Assembly: GCF_034702125.1 (NCBI RefSeq)
Contig: NC_085860.1
Span: 56,073,675 to 56,137,674, forward strand
Length of the DNA stretch: 64,000 nt
Direction: 5' to 3'
From: Engraulis encrasicolus
Lineage: Eukaryota > Chordata > Actinopteri > Clupeiformes > Engraulidae
Of the stretch, positions 1 through 47,200 are shown in pieces. A model generated the notes under the pieces. It was not told the DNA's origin and did not search any database. It worked only from the letters and a program-made list of their open reading frames with translations. Position 1 is the first letter of the stretch, and each line of letters begins with the position of its first letter. The position numbers and the translations under genes are program-made.

Positions 1-398
1 TTGATCTCAACCAGCTTTAGAATGGCCGTCTATGGGCAACTGCAACTCTGTTCTTAAAATCACCTTAAACATTTGTTTTCAAGAATATGCAACTCACCAA
101 GTGTTCAGCAATATTCGCTGGTGTTCCTTAACAATTTTTGTAGCGAAATATGGCATCTAGTGTGTTTTATGTAGCAATTTGTAAATTAAGTTTCACTTTC
201 ACTTTCACTTTCTTTCACAAAATGGCAAATAAAAAATGACAGAAGCCATATTTCCCCTTGAAACGTGTTAGGGACTGCTAGTAAACACCCCTAACCACTT
301 TGTGAGCTGTAGACTTTCGAAAACAAATGTTTAAGGTGATTTTAAGAACAGAGTTGCAGTTGCTCATAGACGGCCATTCTAAAGCTGGTTGAGATCAA
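1..398. mobile_element. Palindromic MITE with ~84-bp terminal inverted repeats
   Basis: Bases 1-84 reappear as reverse complement at about 315-398, with one or two mismatches (both ends read TTGATCTCAACCAGC inward). The middle is AT-rich with a CTTTCA repeat near 192-215 and has no coding capacity. This is a foldback or MITE structure. The left terminus may lie before base 1, so the target duplication cannot be seen. It sits in the last intron of idh3a. Confidence 0.8.
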
Positions 399-17296
<16,898 letters not shown>

Positions 17297-17420
17297 CCTC
17301 GCAGGTTTAGCTCCACTTCTGGTCTGTGACTGTGGTGGCAGCAGACGCAACTATCCGGTATCCCATCCTCCGAATTGAGCAACCCGGGTTGCCAGAATAT
17401 TACAAACCCCGTGCTTTAGG
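17297..17420 (-). promoter_or_regulatory. Probable idh3a 5'UTR and promoter
   Basis: Sequence directly upstream of the idh3a ATG. It holds a short upstream frame (17307-17366) and the palindrome AACCCGGGTT near 17384. The transcription start cannot be placed from sequence alone. Confidence 0.4.
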
Positions 17421-19924
17421 GCTTTGCGTGGATACAACAGAAAGTCATAAAGCAATACTTTAACGACTGCAAGTAGTCTCTACACTGAGTGATGGCTCAC
17501 AAATTAAATGTGATTTCAACTATTTCAACATGCTACAGCACTTCTGAGTGAATCCTACACTTTCCCCTCAGATACGAAAAATGAAACAACTGAAAATTGT
17601 GAAAAAATAATTACTTACAAATAATAATAAGAACAAAACGTTCTTGTTATTATTTGTTATAATTATAATAATAATTATTAAATAATTATAATAATTGTTA
17701 TTACTACTATTATTTGAAACGGGGGTAATTCGATCAAACCTGGCAACCGCTCTCACAACCTTGACTGGCAAAGGGAGCACATTCAGTATTCCAAAAACTC
17801 GGAAAGTTGTCTTCGCCCCTGCTGGAACGGATGAAGCAGAACACTGGACCGCTAAACATACAACTGAATGTGCTATGAACATTCATTCAATAATCTTCAG
17901 CTTCAGAATCTCACAATCAATGAGTGTTTACCAATAGTTCAATGAGTGTGTTTATGTGTAATTAAAAAAAAACAGTGCACAATGTTGTTTATCACTCAAT
18001 TTTGCAAGTATATTTATATATTAATATATTAGTCTGTCATTATTCTATTATTTATTATTACAACAAAACCGTTGCATTTTTTATTTCTCTGCCGACTGTG
18101 CCAGTACAAGAAAGCATGTGACAAATAAAAGCTTGAATCTTGAATCAGATGCATGACATAGAAAATCTTTATTCAATGTAGCGTTACATGAAATGCCAAA
18201 TGGCTTGGGTCCAATCGACAAATATTTTATAAAATCGAAATAGTTGAAGTAAGACAAGAAGTACTTGTCACTACACAAAGTATAACGAGATGTCATTTGG
18301 AAAAGCCAACAGATGCATAAGAAGCTGAAGGTAAGGATTAAAAAAATAGAAAATAAAATAGCCGTCACACAGGGTAGCCCAAACTTGCTTTGGCTGACTG
18401 AAACGGCACTACATTTACATTTACACTACATTCATGGTTTTCATATCCCTACAGGAATGTTTTCCATGCAAGAGAGTTGGAGAGGTAACCTTCAACTGTC
18501 TCATGTGCATGGAAAACAGTGTGCCCTTTCTGTCACAAGGTGGCAATGTGCACACACAAGTGAATTTCAGGGCATAAGTGGATACGATTTTGTTAGAGAT
18601 GCTAGTACAAAAGAAACAGTCACTACCCCAAATACATCTCTTTATGCAGCCTTTGCTAAGGTAATGTCATAAAACATGTAGTCATTTGTATAATACAGTC
18701 AACTTAAACTTGGGAAACTCACACAAAACGTATAGATGAAGCAAACTGCAATAGCTGTCAACATTCTGTTCGTTTCGTGCCAGTTGCATTTTTGCCCTCA
18801 TAGAGACTTCTGAAAGAGACTCGAAGGCAAGACTTTGATATGTCGTTAAATACAATATTAAATGGCTTGCTAGAACAAAAAACAAGTAAAGCATGTCAGT
18901 TTTCCCAGCAGACACAAAACATACCCTGTAGCCAAGGCCAAACAACCAGGCCATAATAGCAATAATAATGTTCATAGTAGCAGTGCATAATGGCATAACG
19001 CAAACATCCAAACTTAAACACACATTTGTTTCAAAATGTTTATGGAGTTTATGTTCAAGAAAACTCCTTTTTCATCCATGTAGCAGCAGTAATTAAAGCA
19101 TTGTGTTCTGTACAGTATTGTGCTATGAGCGCAAAGGACTTTGAGGCAGGCGTCCTGAGATGACTTGATGAACAGGGTGGGTTAATGGAGAAAAACAGCT
19201 CTAGATTTTCACCATGGTCGAAACACGTCTGAAGCATCGGAAAGGTAAATTCTTCAAAAAACACACCAACACGTAAAGCAGAGAGGGACAAACTGGACTG
19301 AGAAAGTACAAGTCCTGTCGTTTGTTTTCCCCCTTCAGCTTGTGCTTTCAATACAGGTGATTCCAGTAATTTGATCAACTACAGTATGTGAAAACTCAAC
19401 AGGTAGGCAGGACTTTCACTCTCTGAAGCCTGGACGTCTGCTTCTGATGGAAGGTTAAGGACATACAGTATGTCTACCACATGGGTCTTGCAGTCCGAAC
19501 AGCCTGACCTTGCCATCCTTAAGCCTCCACTCAATTCTCGTTTCCCTCTCCGTAACTCACTTCATGTCTGGGTGTGATATTCTGGACAGAGATTACATGG
19601 GTTTCCTGCTAACTTGGCCATTCAGAGGGACGAGGGACAGGGGTGAACAATGACGCATTACATACGGGCAGTATGTAAGCAGGGGTTAGTAATTGGCTAA
19701 AATCAAATCCAAACCTCTCCCGCCTGTAACTGGTGCAGAATTTGTCCGTGCCACTCCCTCTGTAGTAGGAAACTAATGCAAGTCTATGGTAAAACCAGGC
19801 TGGTACAAACTCTTTTTTATAAAGCTATGTTTCTCTATTATGACAATGGTCCATCATGTGATGTAAATGAGCAGATGACTTCAGATATATGAATCATGTT
19901 GTTATATGAGGAGATTCGCTTGTG
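17421..19924. other. Intergenic DNA and likely lrrc61 3'UTR
   Basis: 17560-18075 is AT-rich with ATT/AAT runs. A LINE-like tail (AAATAAAAGCTTGAATCTTG) ends near 18146. From about 18150 to 19924 the minus strand is probably the lrrc61 3'UTR. No protein family is recognised in the open frames here. Confidence 0.45.
18168..18173 (-). terminator. Candidate lrrc61 polyadenylation signal
   Basis: TTTATT on the plus strand reads AATAAA on the minus strand, 1.75 kb beyond the lrrc61 stop codon. It is only a hexamer match, and transcript data would be needed to prefer it over others. Confidence 0.3.
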
Positions 19925-20031
19925 TCAAACAGCGTACTGCTTTGGTTGGTTCTTCCCACATAAGCTTCTCTCCGTCTGAGAGATGGCCACAGCAGCTCTG
20001 TTGTTCAGCTGCCTACATTCATGGAGAACAT
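19925..20031 (-). CDS. lrrc61: lrrc61 exon 9 (last)
   Basis: Encodes VLHECRQLNNRAAVAISQTE and RSLCGKNQPKQYAV, then TGA at 19927-19925. The acceptor TGAACAG is preceded by a TG array instead of a pyrimidine tract. Homology to human QDTLQECWDLDRQASDSLAQ fixes this exon. Confidence 0.88.
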
Positions 20032-20034
20032 CTG

Positions 20035-20099
<65 letters not shown>

Positions 20100-23000
20100 T
20101 AGTAAAGCATTCATTATCTATTAATAACTCCACAGTAACCATATACTTCAGACATGAAAAAAAGCAGGTAGTAATTTGAAAGGACATGCTTTCAGGTAGT
20201 AATTTGAAAGGACATGCTTTACCATTAAACTGTTTGTAGGCTTCGTCAACTATAGCGTTGTTCGAGCGCTTTATCTCCCAGTAGCCGTCTTCCACCCAAG
20301 GCTTGCAGTCAAGCATCTCAGGCAGCTGTCCATTTTTATACATACCAGCTGTTAAACAATGACGAGGAAGAGAGAGTGAGTATACTATGTAGTCATGACA
20401 ACAGGACATTCTGATTATCCAAACAAACTCAGGTTCACTGCTTACACAATAGTCATAGCATGCCCAGTTGTGTTTCCATCCGCCCGCCCAATCAATTTTG
20501 TTTGGAATAAAGTCTGCTGGATGCCCTCGCACTAATCTATTTTATGGTTCACTTGTTCAATTACACTGAGATGCTCGCAGGAGGGAAGGGGGTGCAATTA
20601 AAATGCTTGATCAGTTTGTAAACACATGCAAAACATTTAAACAGTCGTTTCCCATGATGAACAATGCGGAAGTTCATTCATTGACCGACCTCATGCCTTT
20701 AAAATGCTGTTGAAGTGAAGAGGCAATAAACACAAATAGTCACTTACCTTTTATGGTGTCGTCGATATCTTTGCATAGTTGGTATAAGTCACTTCCCCGC
20801 CCAACCACTCGCTCACCTTAAAGGTTTACATAACACATGACAGTAATCAATCAACTTAAATAAATCCATTACATTCAAACCCAATAAATTATTCTTAAAG
20901 TGTAAAATGGAGAGCAATGCCATATTTGTGGACTCACCATCAAGGACTTTGATGTTCGGGAACATCTCTAAGAGTATATTCCGATAGGAGGGGTTTTTGC
21001 ACACTGGATGAAATAATACACATGTCATAACATGGTTCATATGAGATGAAATAATGCACACGTCATAACATGCTTCATATGAGAAATGTTTGGCACGTGC
21101 ATAACCTGTTTCAAGTTACAAGCGCAAGGGTGATGAGCACGTCTCTTACCTGGGTTGGAGTAGTTGTAGGTGTTGTCCTTAAGTCGAATACTTTCCAGCT
21201 TTTTTACAGACTTAAGGCATAGGAGGCTGTCAGGACTGTGGATACCAACAAAATACACAAGTGTGTGAGTGACTTGCCTGATTATCATCGACTTTCAAAT
21301 CTCGTACCGAGATGTTGACCAAGAAGATAACGAATAACGTTTCCCAAACGGCCTGGTTAATCTGCCTCCCTCGGTTTGCTACTGGTGGAGGCCAGAAAAG
21401 GCTGTCTCAATAGAAAGTCTGCTTAAAGGGACAGTTTGGTCAATTTTATCATGCAGTTGTATTGCTCACGCTACCCTTGACTTGTCAGTTCCTGGTGATG
21501 CCACATTTTTCGGCTCAGCCCTTTCCGAGATATGAGCAATTCTAATGGGGGCAGCGTTTGTTTACATTTTTAAAAAATGAAACATAGGCCAACTCCAAAT
21601 ATTTTCCCAAAAGGTACTGCTGTTTGCTAGTTGTCTGCTGATGTTTTATAACCTTTTGGATGTTTTTGGGAATAAATAAAAAAAATTTTTTGAAATGTAA
21701 ACAAAGAGCTGCCCCCATTACAATGACCAGGATCTCGGAAACGGCTGAAGAAGAAGAAAAAAAAATCTCAGGCACTGACAAGTCCAGGGTAGTGTGAGCA
21801 TTACAACTGCATGTTGAAATTTACCAAACTGTCCCTTTAAACCACATCCTGCCTTGAACACGCCTCTACCCAGGGCCGTTTGAGCTGCTCAAAGTTGATT
21901 GCATCCCGACAAAGTGGGTGGAGTTCCCGATTTCTCCGGAGCTTATAGACAATATTTGTATTGCTCCTGGCCTGACTAGAAGCAACGCCGAAGGTGTTGC
22001 GTCACTAGGAGGGTGTGGCTCTCCCCCATCCTCCTACATGACTGAGGTAGAGTGAGCATGGCACCGTCCCACCGCACTGCATGGGTGAGGCATAAATGCA
22101 ATTTCGTTGTGTGCATTGAGCACTGTGTGCTGTGTAGTGCAGTGCCACAATGACAATGGGAGTTGGGAGTTTCACAAATACAGATAGTCAGTGTGAAAAC
22201 CATATGCACATCCAACATATGCATATTTGGCTTCAATTTAAAAGTGAAATGTTGCACAGGTACCACCATAGGCCTATTACACAATCACACATTAAAAACT
22301 TTCATAACTTCAAACATGTTCAAAACATTAGGTTTTGTTTAACCTGATACAACATCGTCATTCACTTTTTAACAGTGCACAGTTTTGTTATCCGATTATT
22401 CTCAGCAATACTGACTCACACAATACATACATGTGTGGTGTGTGTAGGCCTTACCTGGGTATAAGGTTTCCAGCCACATTAAGACTCTGTAGGCTTTCAC
22501 AGCTAGACAAGGGGTCTGAAATGTAACAAGTATTGATTAAAGCCTACACATCTCACACAGATCAATAAACATGACAAAAGAGCCACTTCCTTCTAGGGAT
22601 GTTAGCCGGTAACCGTTTAACCGATAGTCGACCGGATCAACATTAACCGGTTAACATTTTCTGCCACCGGTTAACCGGTTGTAATAATAATAATAATTAT
22701 AATAATAATTTCCTCCCAAAAAGCCCCAAAAAATGATAGTTTTTAGGTTTTAGTACGATAATTCAGCATTTTCCATCTGGCAACAGTGGCTGGACATGAC
22801 AGGTCCTGTCTGCACAGCAAAAAAAAAGGCTTATGTGAAAAATACAATTTAAAAAAATCAGTGCTGTGTATATCAGGCACGCGAACGTTGTATAATTTAA
22901 GATTACCGGTTAACCCTCCCTCCTTCCTTCCTTCATCATATTACCAAAAAATATCAAACAATGTGTATGTACTATACACAGTAATAATATTAAGTAACTT

Positions 23001-24678
23001 GTGCAAAATAAGACCATGTCCCCAGTAGGAGGGAGATGTAGTGTAAAGTGCACACCTATATTGGAAATTCGATTTGCAGACACATTAAGAACCAGGAGAA
23101 GTCGAAGGGACGCCAAGGGAGCTAAGTTGCTGATGTTGTTTCCAGACAGATCGAGCCTCTCAAGGTTTATACATTCTCCAATGCATCCCAGATCGCATAT
23201 TCCTGTGGGGCACACAACGATTTCATCAGACAACCTTGGGCACGGCTGATTCTCTTGAGGCAAAAGCACAGGGCAGGGCACAACGTATTCAAGTAAAGGT
23301 GACCTCAGTGAGTCTGCTTTTAAACACTGTCAAAACGCAGCGTTAATTCAACACTTAGAGAGCACTCTGGGACCAAATACTCTCTTGAAGATGTTAAATC
23401 GAATCTCCATGTGTTGAAATAACACTGCAAAATGTCCAGTGTACAGGCGAGCTTACCGAGACTTTTCAATTTGAGAAACAGAATGGATTCCACATCGAAT
23501 TCCCCAGTCCTGGACTTGAGCAGTAATGTGGTGATCTTACTGTAGTCTGGTTCTATGGAGACAGACAGTGATATTGCAGAACAATGGTTAGAAAGAAAGA
23601 GCACACAAATCCACAAAGGCACTTGTCCATTCCTATAAGCTCACAACAGCTCGTCGTCCAATGTGTGACTAGTGTCCAGTTGAAAATCCTCTTCCAGACT
23701 ATCCAATCACAGCTCTCACACACACAACAGTCAGCTTTCACATTATACCACAGCATCATTCTGGCAATGTTTGCTACTAACAACGACTTCATCTGAAAAA
23801 AAAATTGTATGCATGTGCCTAACAACGAGTTTTTATGAATGACTGAGTTTTTTCATTACTGAGCTGACCTGGGCTGGGTACATTCAGCTTTGATGAGGGT
23901 TGGACATGGTCCACTCCCTGGCTAGTGCTGGACAGAAGGCAGGCATAACAATGATGGGCAAAACGGCCATTTTGACATGAATAACAGTCGTGATGAACAG
24001 GGCAACCACTGGGAACTGTTGCATATTTTAATTTAGAAATGCATATCACACTTATCATGTAATATGCAGTATTATAACAATGGATGATGATGAAATCCCC
24101 AAGTCAAGTCTTTATGAGCACCGACTTTGCTTAAAGAGTAATGTACAAAGCCCCATTTAAAAGATGAATAAATTAAATAAATGTTTTGTAGGACGTGAAA
24201 CAAGCTTGCATCTTTTATTCAAGCGCAGACCTGCGAAATTTCGCTGAATAGCAACTGGTGAAAAGGGGGTGTTGTTGCGGCACCAATGTGAGGGTGTTCT
24301 TTGACATCGTAACGTCTACATTTTGAAAATCATATGGTTACAAATTCACTGCATATGTACTGTGGCTGGTCTGAAAATTCACGCTATGTTGAGAGTGCAA
24401 TTAAAGTCTACGCCTAGCAGACATAGACTGAGCTTTAATGCTACGCCTCCATGGCTAACCTAGATTTGTCGTTCTCCTGTTGCAGACAGCTTTCGCTGTG
24501 GTTGCTACACCAGCAAGCCTAGAAGGAAGGAGGACGCTTTGTAGTTGACTGGTTAACAGCGCAAAGGATGGACCAGACAGCCCGGTCTATCATCCAGCCT
24601 ACTGCATTTTAGGTCAGAGCTATGCATAGGTGTCAAGCTTGATTGCGGCTTACCTTGGTTATCTCTCTTTGAGTCCAT
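19925..24678 (-). CDS. lrrc61: Leucine-rich repeat-containing protein 61
   Basis: Complete gene of nine coding exons: 24654-24678, 23457-23552, 23056-23202, 22455-22515, 21150-21235, 20938-21003, 20748-20816, 20223-20348, 19925-20031. They total 783 nt = 260 residues plus stop (human LRRC61 has 259). All introns are GT-AG and all phases agree. Residues ~20-120 carry LRRs: LKSRTGEFDVESILFLKL, LERLDLSGNNISNLAPLASL, LNVSANRISNI, LQSLNVAGNLIP and the LRR-cap-like NPSYRNILLEMFPNIKVLDG. The tail KPWVEDGYWE and DEAYKQFNDVLHECRQLN matches the human PWVEPGYWE and EEACRQFQDTLQEC region. Biochemical role is poorly known; by family it is a protein-interaction scaffold. It is transcribed divergently from cib2. 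Confidence 0.94.
20036..20092. repeat. CA microsatellite next to the lrrc61 last-exon acceptor
   Basis: About 28 CA units. In the lrrc61 transcript it is (UG)n ending four bases before the CAG acceptor at 20034-20032. Confidence 0.96.
20166..20221. repeat. 28-bp tandem duplication at the lrrc61 exon 8 donor
   Basis: AGGTAGTAATTTGAAAGGAC plus ATGCTTT(C/A) occurs twice head to tail. The right copy runs into the exon 8 donor (GTAAAG on the minus strand). Confidence 0.9.
20223..20348 (-). CDS. lrrc61: lrrc61 exon 8
   Basis: Encodes GMYKNGQLPEMLDCKPWVED, GYWEIKRSNNAIVDEAYKQF and N plus one base. Acceptor TTTAACAG, donor GTAAAG. Reading through the donor would add 43 non-homologous codons and a stop, so splicing to 20031 is preferred. 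Confidence 0.92.
20748..20816 (-). CDS. lrrc61: lrrc61 exon 7
   Basis: Encodes ERVVGRGSDLYQLCKDIDDT and IK, matching human ERVIGRGSEFYQLCRDLD. Acceptor TTTAAG, donor GTAAGT. Confidence 0.93.
20938..21003 (-). CDS. lrrc61: lrrc61 exon 6
   Basis: Encodes CKNPSYRNILLEMFPNIKVL and D, the C-terminal LRR-cap segment (human CANPSYWAAVRELLPGLKVI). Acceptor CATCCAG, donor GTGAGT. Confidence 0.93.
21150..21235 (-). CDS. lrrc61: lrrc61 exon 5
   Basis: Encodes PDSLLCLKSVKKLESIRLKD and NTYNYSNP. The LESIRLKDN stretch is an LRR strand. Acceptor TATCCACAG, donor GTAAGA. Confidence 0.92.
21427..21836. mobile_element. TTAA-flanked palindromic MITE
   Basis: Ends AAGGGACAGTTTGGT/ACCAAACTGTCCCTT, with TTAA on both sides (21423-21426, 21837-21840). 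The two halves are largely inverted (GAGCAATTCTAATGGGGGCAG versus CTGCCCCCATTACAATGACC). TTAA targets are used by piggyBac and Kolobok elements. It lies in lrrc61 intron 4. Confidence 0.85.
22455..22515 (-). CDS. lrrc61: lrrc61 exon 4
   Basis: 61 nt encoding PLSSCESLQSLNVAGNLIP with split codons at both ends. Acceptor ATTTCAG, donor GTAAGG. One LRR unit (LQSLNVAGNLI). Confidence 0.93.
22594..22913. mobile_element. 3'-truncated hAT MITE (TAGGGATG family)
   Basis: About 320 bp closely similar to 6362-6740, starting TAGGGATGTTAGCCGGTAAC and stopping after GATTACCGGTTAAC, where the reversed terminus is lost. It lies in lrrc61 intron 3. Confidence 0.85.
23056..23202 (-). CDS. lrrc61: lrrc61 exon 3
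   Basis: Encodes ICDLGCIGECINLERLDLSG, NNISNLAPLASLRLLLVLNV and SANRISNI, two full LRRs matching human LGLEWLDLSGNALTHLGPLA. Acceptor CCCCACAG, donor GTGTGC. Confidence 0.95.
23457..23552 (-). CDS. lrrc61: lrrc61 exon 2
   Basis: Encodes PDYSKITTLLLKSRTGEFDV and ESILFLKLKSL, matching human LLKSRTGEFSLESILLLKLR. Acceptor CTCCATAG, donor GTAAGC. Confidence 0.95.
24654..24678 (-). CDS. lrrc61: lrrc61 exon 1, coding part
   Basis: MDSKRDNQ plus one base, donor GTAAGC. The phase fits exon 2 (giving MDSKRDNQEPDYSK). No earlier in-frame ATG is needed. Homology at the extreme N-terminus is weak, so this start is inferred. Confidence 0.82.
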
Positions 24679-25918
24679 CCCTCCCAATGTCTAGTCTCAG
24701 GCACCGCGAGCAAAATGTTCAAATAGATTGCAGGATCGCCTCTCCATTAAATAACCATCAAAACATTAAATAATCATCCTGCTGAGTCTGCCGGACGGCT
24801 GACGTTGTGCGTTCGGCTAACATCCGAGAGGCAGAGGACAGTAGTGCTGTTGAGGTGCTAAACTGGTGCAAGTGTTAGCGAACTCGCTATGATAGCTAAC
24901 GAGCCAGTGTGGTGTGAACTGCCCCTGCTGTAATTCACAAGTCATAGAGCTCTAGTCCAACAAGAAACCTCGGTAAGCTATAGCGAACGTGTATTCAATG
25001 TCCCATTATCTAATAACGAGAAACCCGGCTATCGAGGCAAATAAGGCATGCATCAGTTAATTAACTTTGAGCGTGTTAAAACACCCGGAAATAGTTGTTT
25101 ACACATTCTCGTTACTAGGATACTGTGGGTCAAGGGGTACTCACTGAAATGTTCCTCTGGGACACGCGCCTCCACGGCCCTTTCCCCCAAGGAAATGTGT
25201 GCAATTTGCAAGGCAGACTTACATTATTATGCAAATGCATACGTGTACAATGCACAATGCAAATGCTGATGTTATTTATTTTACACGAATCTGTAGCTTA
25301 GCCTACTGTCTTTATTGTAGTTGAGGAATGCTCATGAGTTATGACTCATGAATTGAAGTAGGCGAACTGGGTCTTCGAAGTAGGCAACAACAAAGGGTAA
25401 TACATATAAATTGGTTGTCGTACTATTTAGTCACATAAGTAAAATGCCTTGTGTTTTGACCACGATAGCTCGAAACTTTTAAACACAAAAAGGTGAAATT
25501 AGGTAAGAGTGCGTATAGCCTTGACTTTTCTGCCCCCTAGTGGTTACTAAATAGTTGCTTGAAGTAACAGTCTCAATGTGGCTATTGGCAGTGTGTGGGT
25601 GGACAGCAGCCGGTGCTGAAATTAGATCCAGTGAACAACAACGCTATGCTTTTTTGAATGAACCTCACACATGCCTTCAATTTGCAAATGGAAATTTGAA
25701 AGTCATTTGTACTGGAAGCTTCTTTATCTCGTCTTCTTCGTTATTTATGGATAGTGCTGCGCTCCCAAGCCGCTGCAAGACGGAAAGGACTGAAATTCTA
25801 TGCGGCTCATTATTTTCGTGGCTGACCACGTCTAAATGCCCTAAATGCCTAAAACAGAGAAGACGCTTGGAACTTCCAATGTGATGCATCTGTACAAGAA
25901 GAAAATTACTCGACTAAG
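24679..25918. promoter_or_regulatory. Divergent lrrc61/cib2 intergenic interval
   Basis: 1.24 kb between the two start codons. The lrrc61 side (24690-24910) is moderately CpG-rich (CGGACGGCTGACGTTGTGCG). 25500-25918 should contain the cib2 5'UTR. No TATA box or start site can be fixed. Confidence 0.45.
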
Positions 25919-44817
<18,899 letters not shown>

Positions 44818-44832
44818 GTGAGTAATGCCCCT

Positions 44833-44971
<139 letters not shown>

Positions 44972-45104
44972 TCACTATCTATACTGTGCATTGTGCAGTA
45001 GCAAATAGGGAATATATTGGCTTTGTATTTGCGCTGTTCTGTTCGGTAGACTAGCCTAGCGTGTGGTAGGGAGCCAAACCAGCCTGGCTTTCTTATATCA
45101 CTCA

Positions 45105-45300
45105 AGTCCCTCTCTCTCTATCTCTCTCTTTCTCCCGTTCTCTCTTCTCTTCTCTCTCTTCACTCTCTCTCTCTCTCTGTCTCCCGCTCTCTCTTTCTCT
45201 CTCCATCTCTCTCTCTTTCTCTCTCTCCTGCTCTCTCTCTGTCTCTCTTTTTCTCTCTGCCCCCCCCTCCTCCCCTCTCTCTCTCTCCATCTCCCACCTC
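45105..45300. repeat. CT-rich low-complexity tract
   Basis: Almost pure pyrimidine on the plus strand (CTCTCT with TTT, CCC and G interruptions). Confidence 0.9.
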
Positions 45301-45492
45301 AGTGCCTTCTATTAGCCACATGTCCAGGGCTCGTATATCACACAGGACTTTCTGCCTCCCTCTGCTCGATTCTCTCCCCTGAGCAATTCAGTTCAGTTCA
45401 ATTCCACTTGTCTTCATCTGCACTGACGCGGCCACGACTCGTTCGGCCCACAATTAACAGCCAACCAGCCTGCCTGCCTGCCTGCCTTCTTG

Positions 45493-45760
<268 letters not shown>

Positions 45761-46044
45761 TGTGTGTGTGTGTGTACATGTGCCTGTGCGTGTGTGTGTG
45801 CACTGTGCAGAGTGACCCAATCAGGTGACTCTATTATTAAAAAAAGCCAATTACATGATGGTCCCCCATATATTGTGGGAGAAAATGGAAGTAGCCATTA
45901 AAAGCTTGTTCTTGCTACATGGGTTCATTTTCTGGAGTACTTGATGTCCTCATCGGCCGTATCTGTTATCCTCGCTGAATCAGGAATATAAAGGTGCTTC
46001 AATGTGCCTGAATAAGGGTAAAATGTTAGCCTTGTCAACTAGAG

Positions 46045-46603
46045 CAGTGGTTCTCAACCTTTTTTGAACAAACGCCCCCTTGGCCTCATCACAAGCCTCC
46101 CAACGCCCCCTTGACCCCATCATAAAGCGGCGTACACACACAAAGCTAGCTTTTCGCTTGCTCGCCTACTCGCCACTCTTTCATGGAACGTTCGCTGAAA
46201 GTTCCCGCGGCTTTAACTGCCAATGAACAGGCGAGAAGTACCGAACTCTGCATTCCAATTGGTTACTCGCTTACTCGCCTCGCTCGAAGATGAAATATTT
46301 TCAACTCGGGATCCGCCCACATCGCATCGCTTGTACAGTACTCGCCTACTCGCCTGCTAGTCTCGCTGAAACACATTGACATTGTATTGACTTCATTCGC
46401 TGAGCGAGTAACTAGCAGCGACGTGTGTGTACGGCCCTTAAGCCTGACAACACCTCCTTTGTTTAAAAAAAAAATTAAATGGACTAATGCCCCCCAATGG
46501 CAACTAAGCACCGCCCCCTCTCAGTTATATCCTTCTCAACGCCCCCTCCTAGAGCTCCCCAACGCCGCCTGGGGGGCTGTACCGCCCCCGTTGACAAACG
46601 CTA
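46045..46603. mobile_element. hAT-type MITE (CAGTGGTTCTCAACC) carrying a nested insertion
   Basis: Starts CAGTGGTTCTCAACC, with target duplication AACTAGAG (46037-46044) and AACTAAAG (46604-46611), one mismatch. Body words (CAACGCCCCCTTGACC, CCCCCAATGGCAACTA) recur at 61549-61994. Removing 46136-46438 restores the uninterrupted body. Confidence 0.85.
46136..46438. mobile_element. PIF/Harbinger-like MITE nested in a hAT MITE
   Basis: 303 bp with ends AGCGGCGTACACACAC/GTGTGTGTACGGCCCT and a 3-bp TAA duplication (46133-46135, 46439-46441). The empty site is visible in the related copy near 61618 (GTCGTAAGACTGACAAC). The interior has ACTCGCC repeats. The TAA target suggests PIF/Harbinger. Confidence 0.8.
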
Positions 46604-47102
46604 AACTAAAGGAGCACTAGCAGTGGCAATTGTTTTGTTTGTTTTGGCAGGGTGGTCTAGCACTGCATCCCAAGAGATCATCCAACAGGACCAGGCCCGT
46701 AGCCAGCATTGTGGTGGGGGGATCCCCCCCCCCCTTTTATTTGGCTCTCTGCTCCAATGTTTCCCAAATACTACACGAGCACACTAAAATATTTTAATTT
46801 AGACATACTTTATTCATTATAAGTTTGTCGCAAGTCTGTTGTTGCTGTCCTTAATTTTTTGTCTGCTGCTCCCCGCTTTTAACATAAATGGACATGAATT
46901 GCTTCAAATGAGCTATCTCCCCACATAGTGTCGTCCCAGTGTTGGCTCAGTTACTGCTATCTGACAGTTATTGTCTATGAAATGGCCTTCCAGTCAAAGT
47001 GGGATGCAACGTAGTTGGGGGGTTCGAGTGGGGGTGGGGGATGGGAGGGGAGGTTCAAATGAACCCCTCGAACCCCCCCTGCCTACGGGCCTGAGGACAC
47101 AG

Positions 47103-47200
47103 GTCAAGTCAAGTCAAGTCAAGTCAAGTGTACTTTATTGTCAAAAATCTATGTAACAGGGTTAGCACAGAAGTTTGAAATTGCGTTTGACCAGTCTCCA
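47103..47200 (-). repeat. LINE-like 3' end (AAGTC)n CTTTATTGTCA
   Basis: Five CAAGT units followed by GTGTACTTTATTGTC and GAAATTGCGTTTGACC, a pattern seen at reversed 3' ends of fish non-LTR elements. The region to 47650 may be its continuation but shows no clear reverse transcriptase frame. Confidence 0.5.

Noticed and set aside
20095..20222. Extension of lrrc61 exon 8 to the stop at 20094 as the true C-terminus
   Set aside because: The added residues have no homology, a GT donor is present at 20222, and exon 9 at 20031-19925 continues the family sequence in phase.
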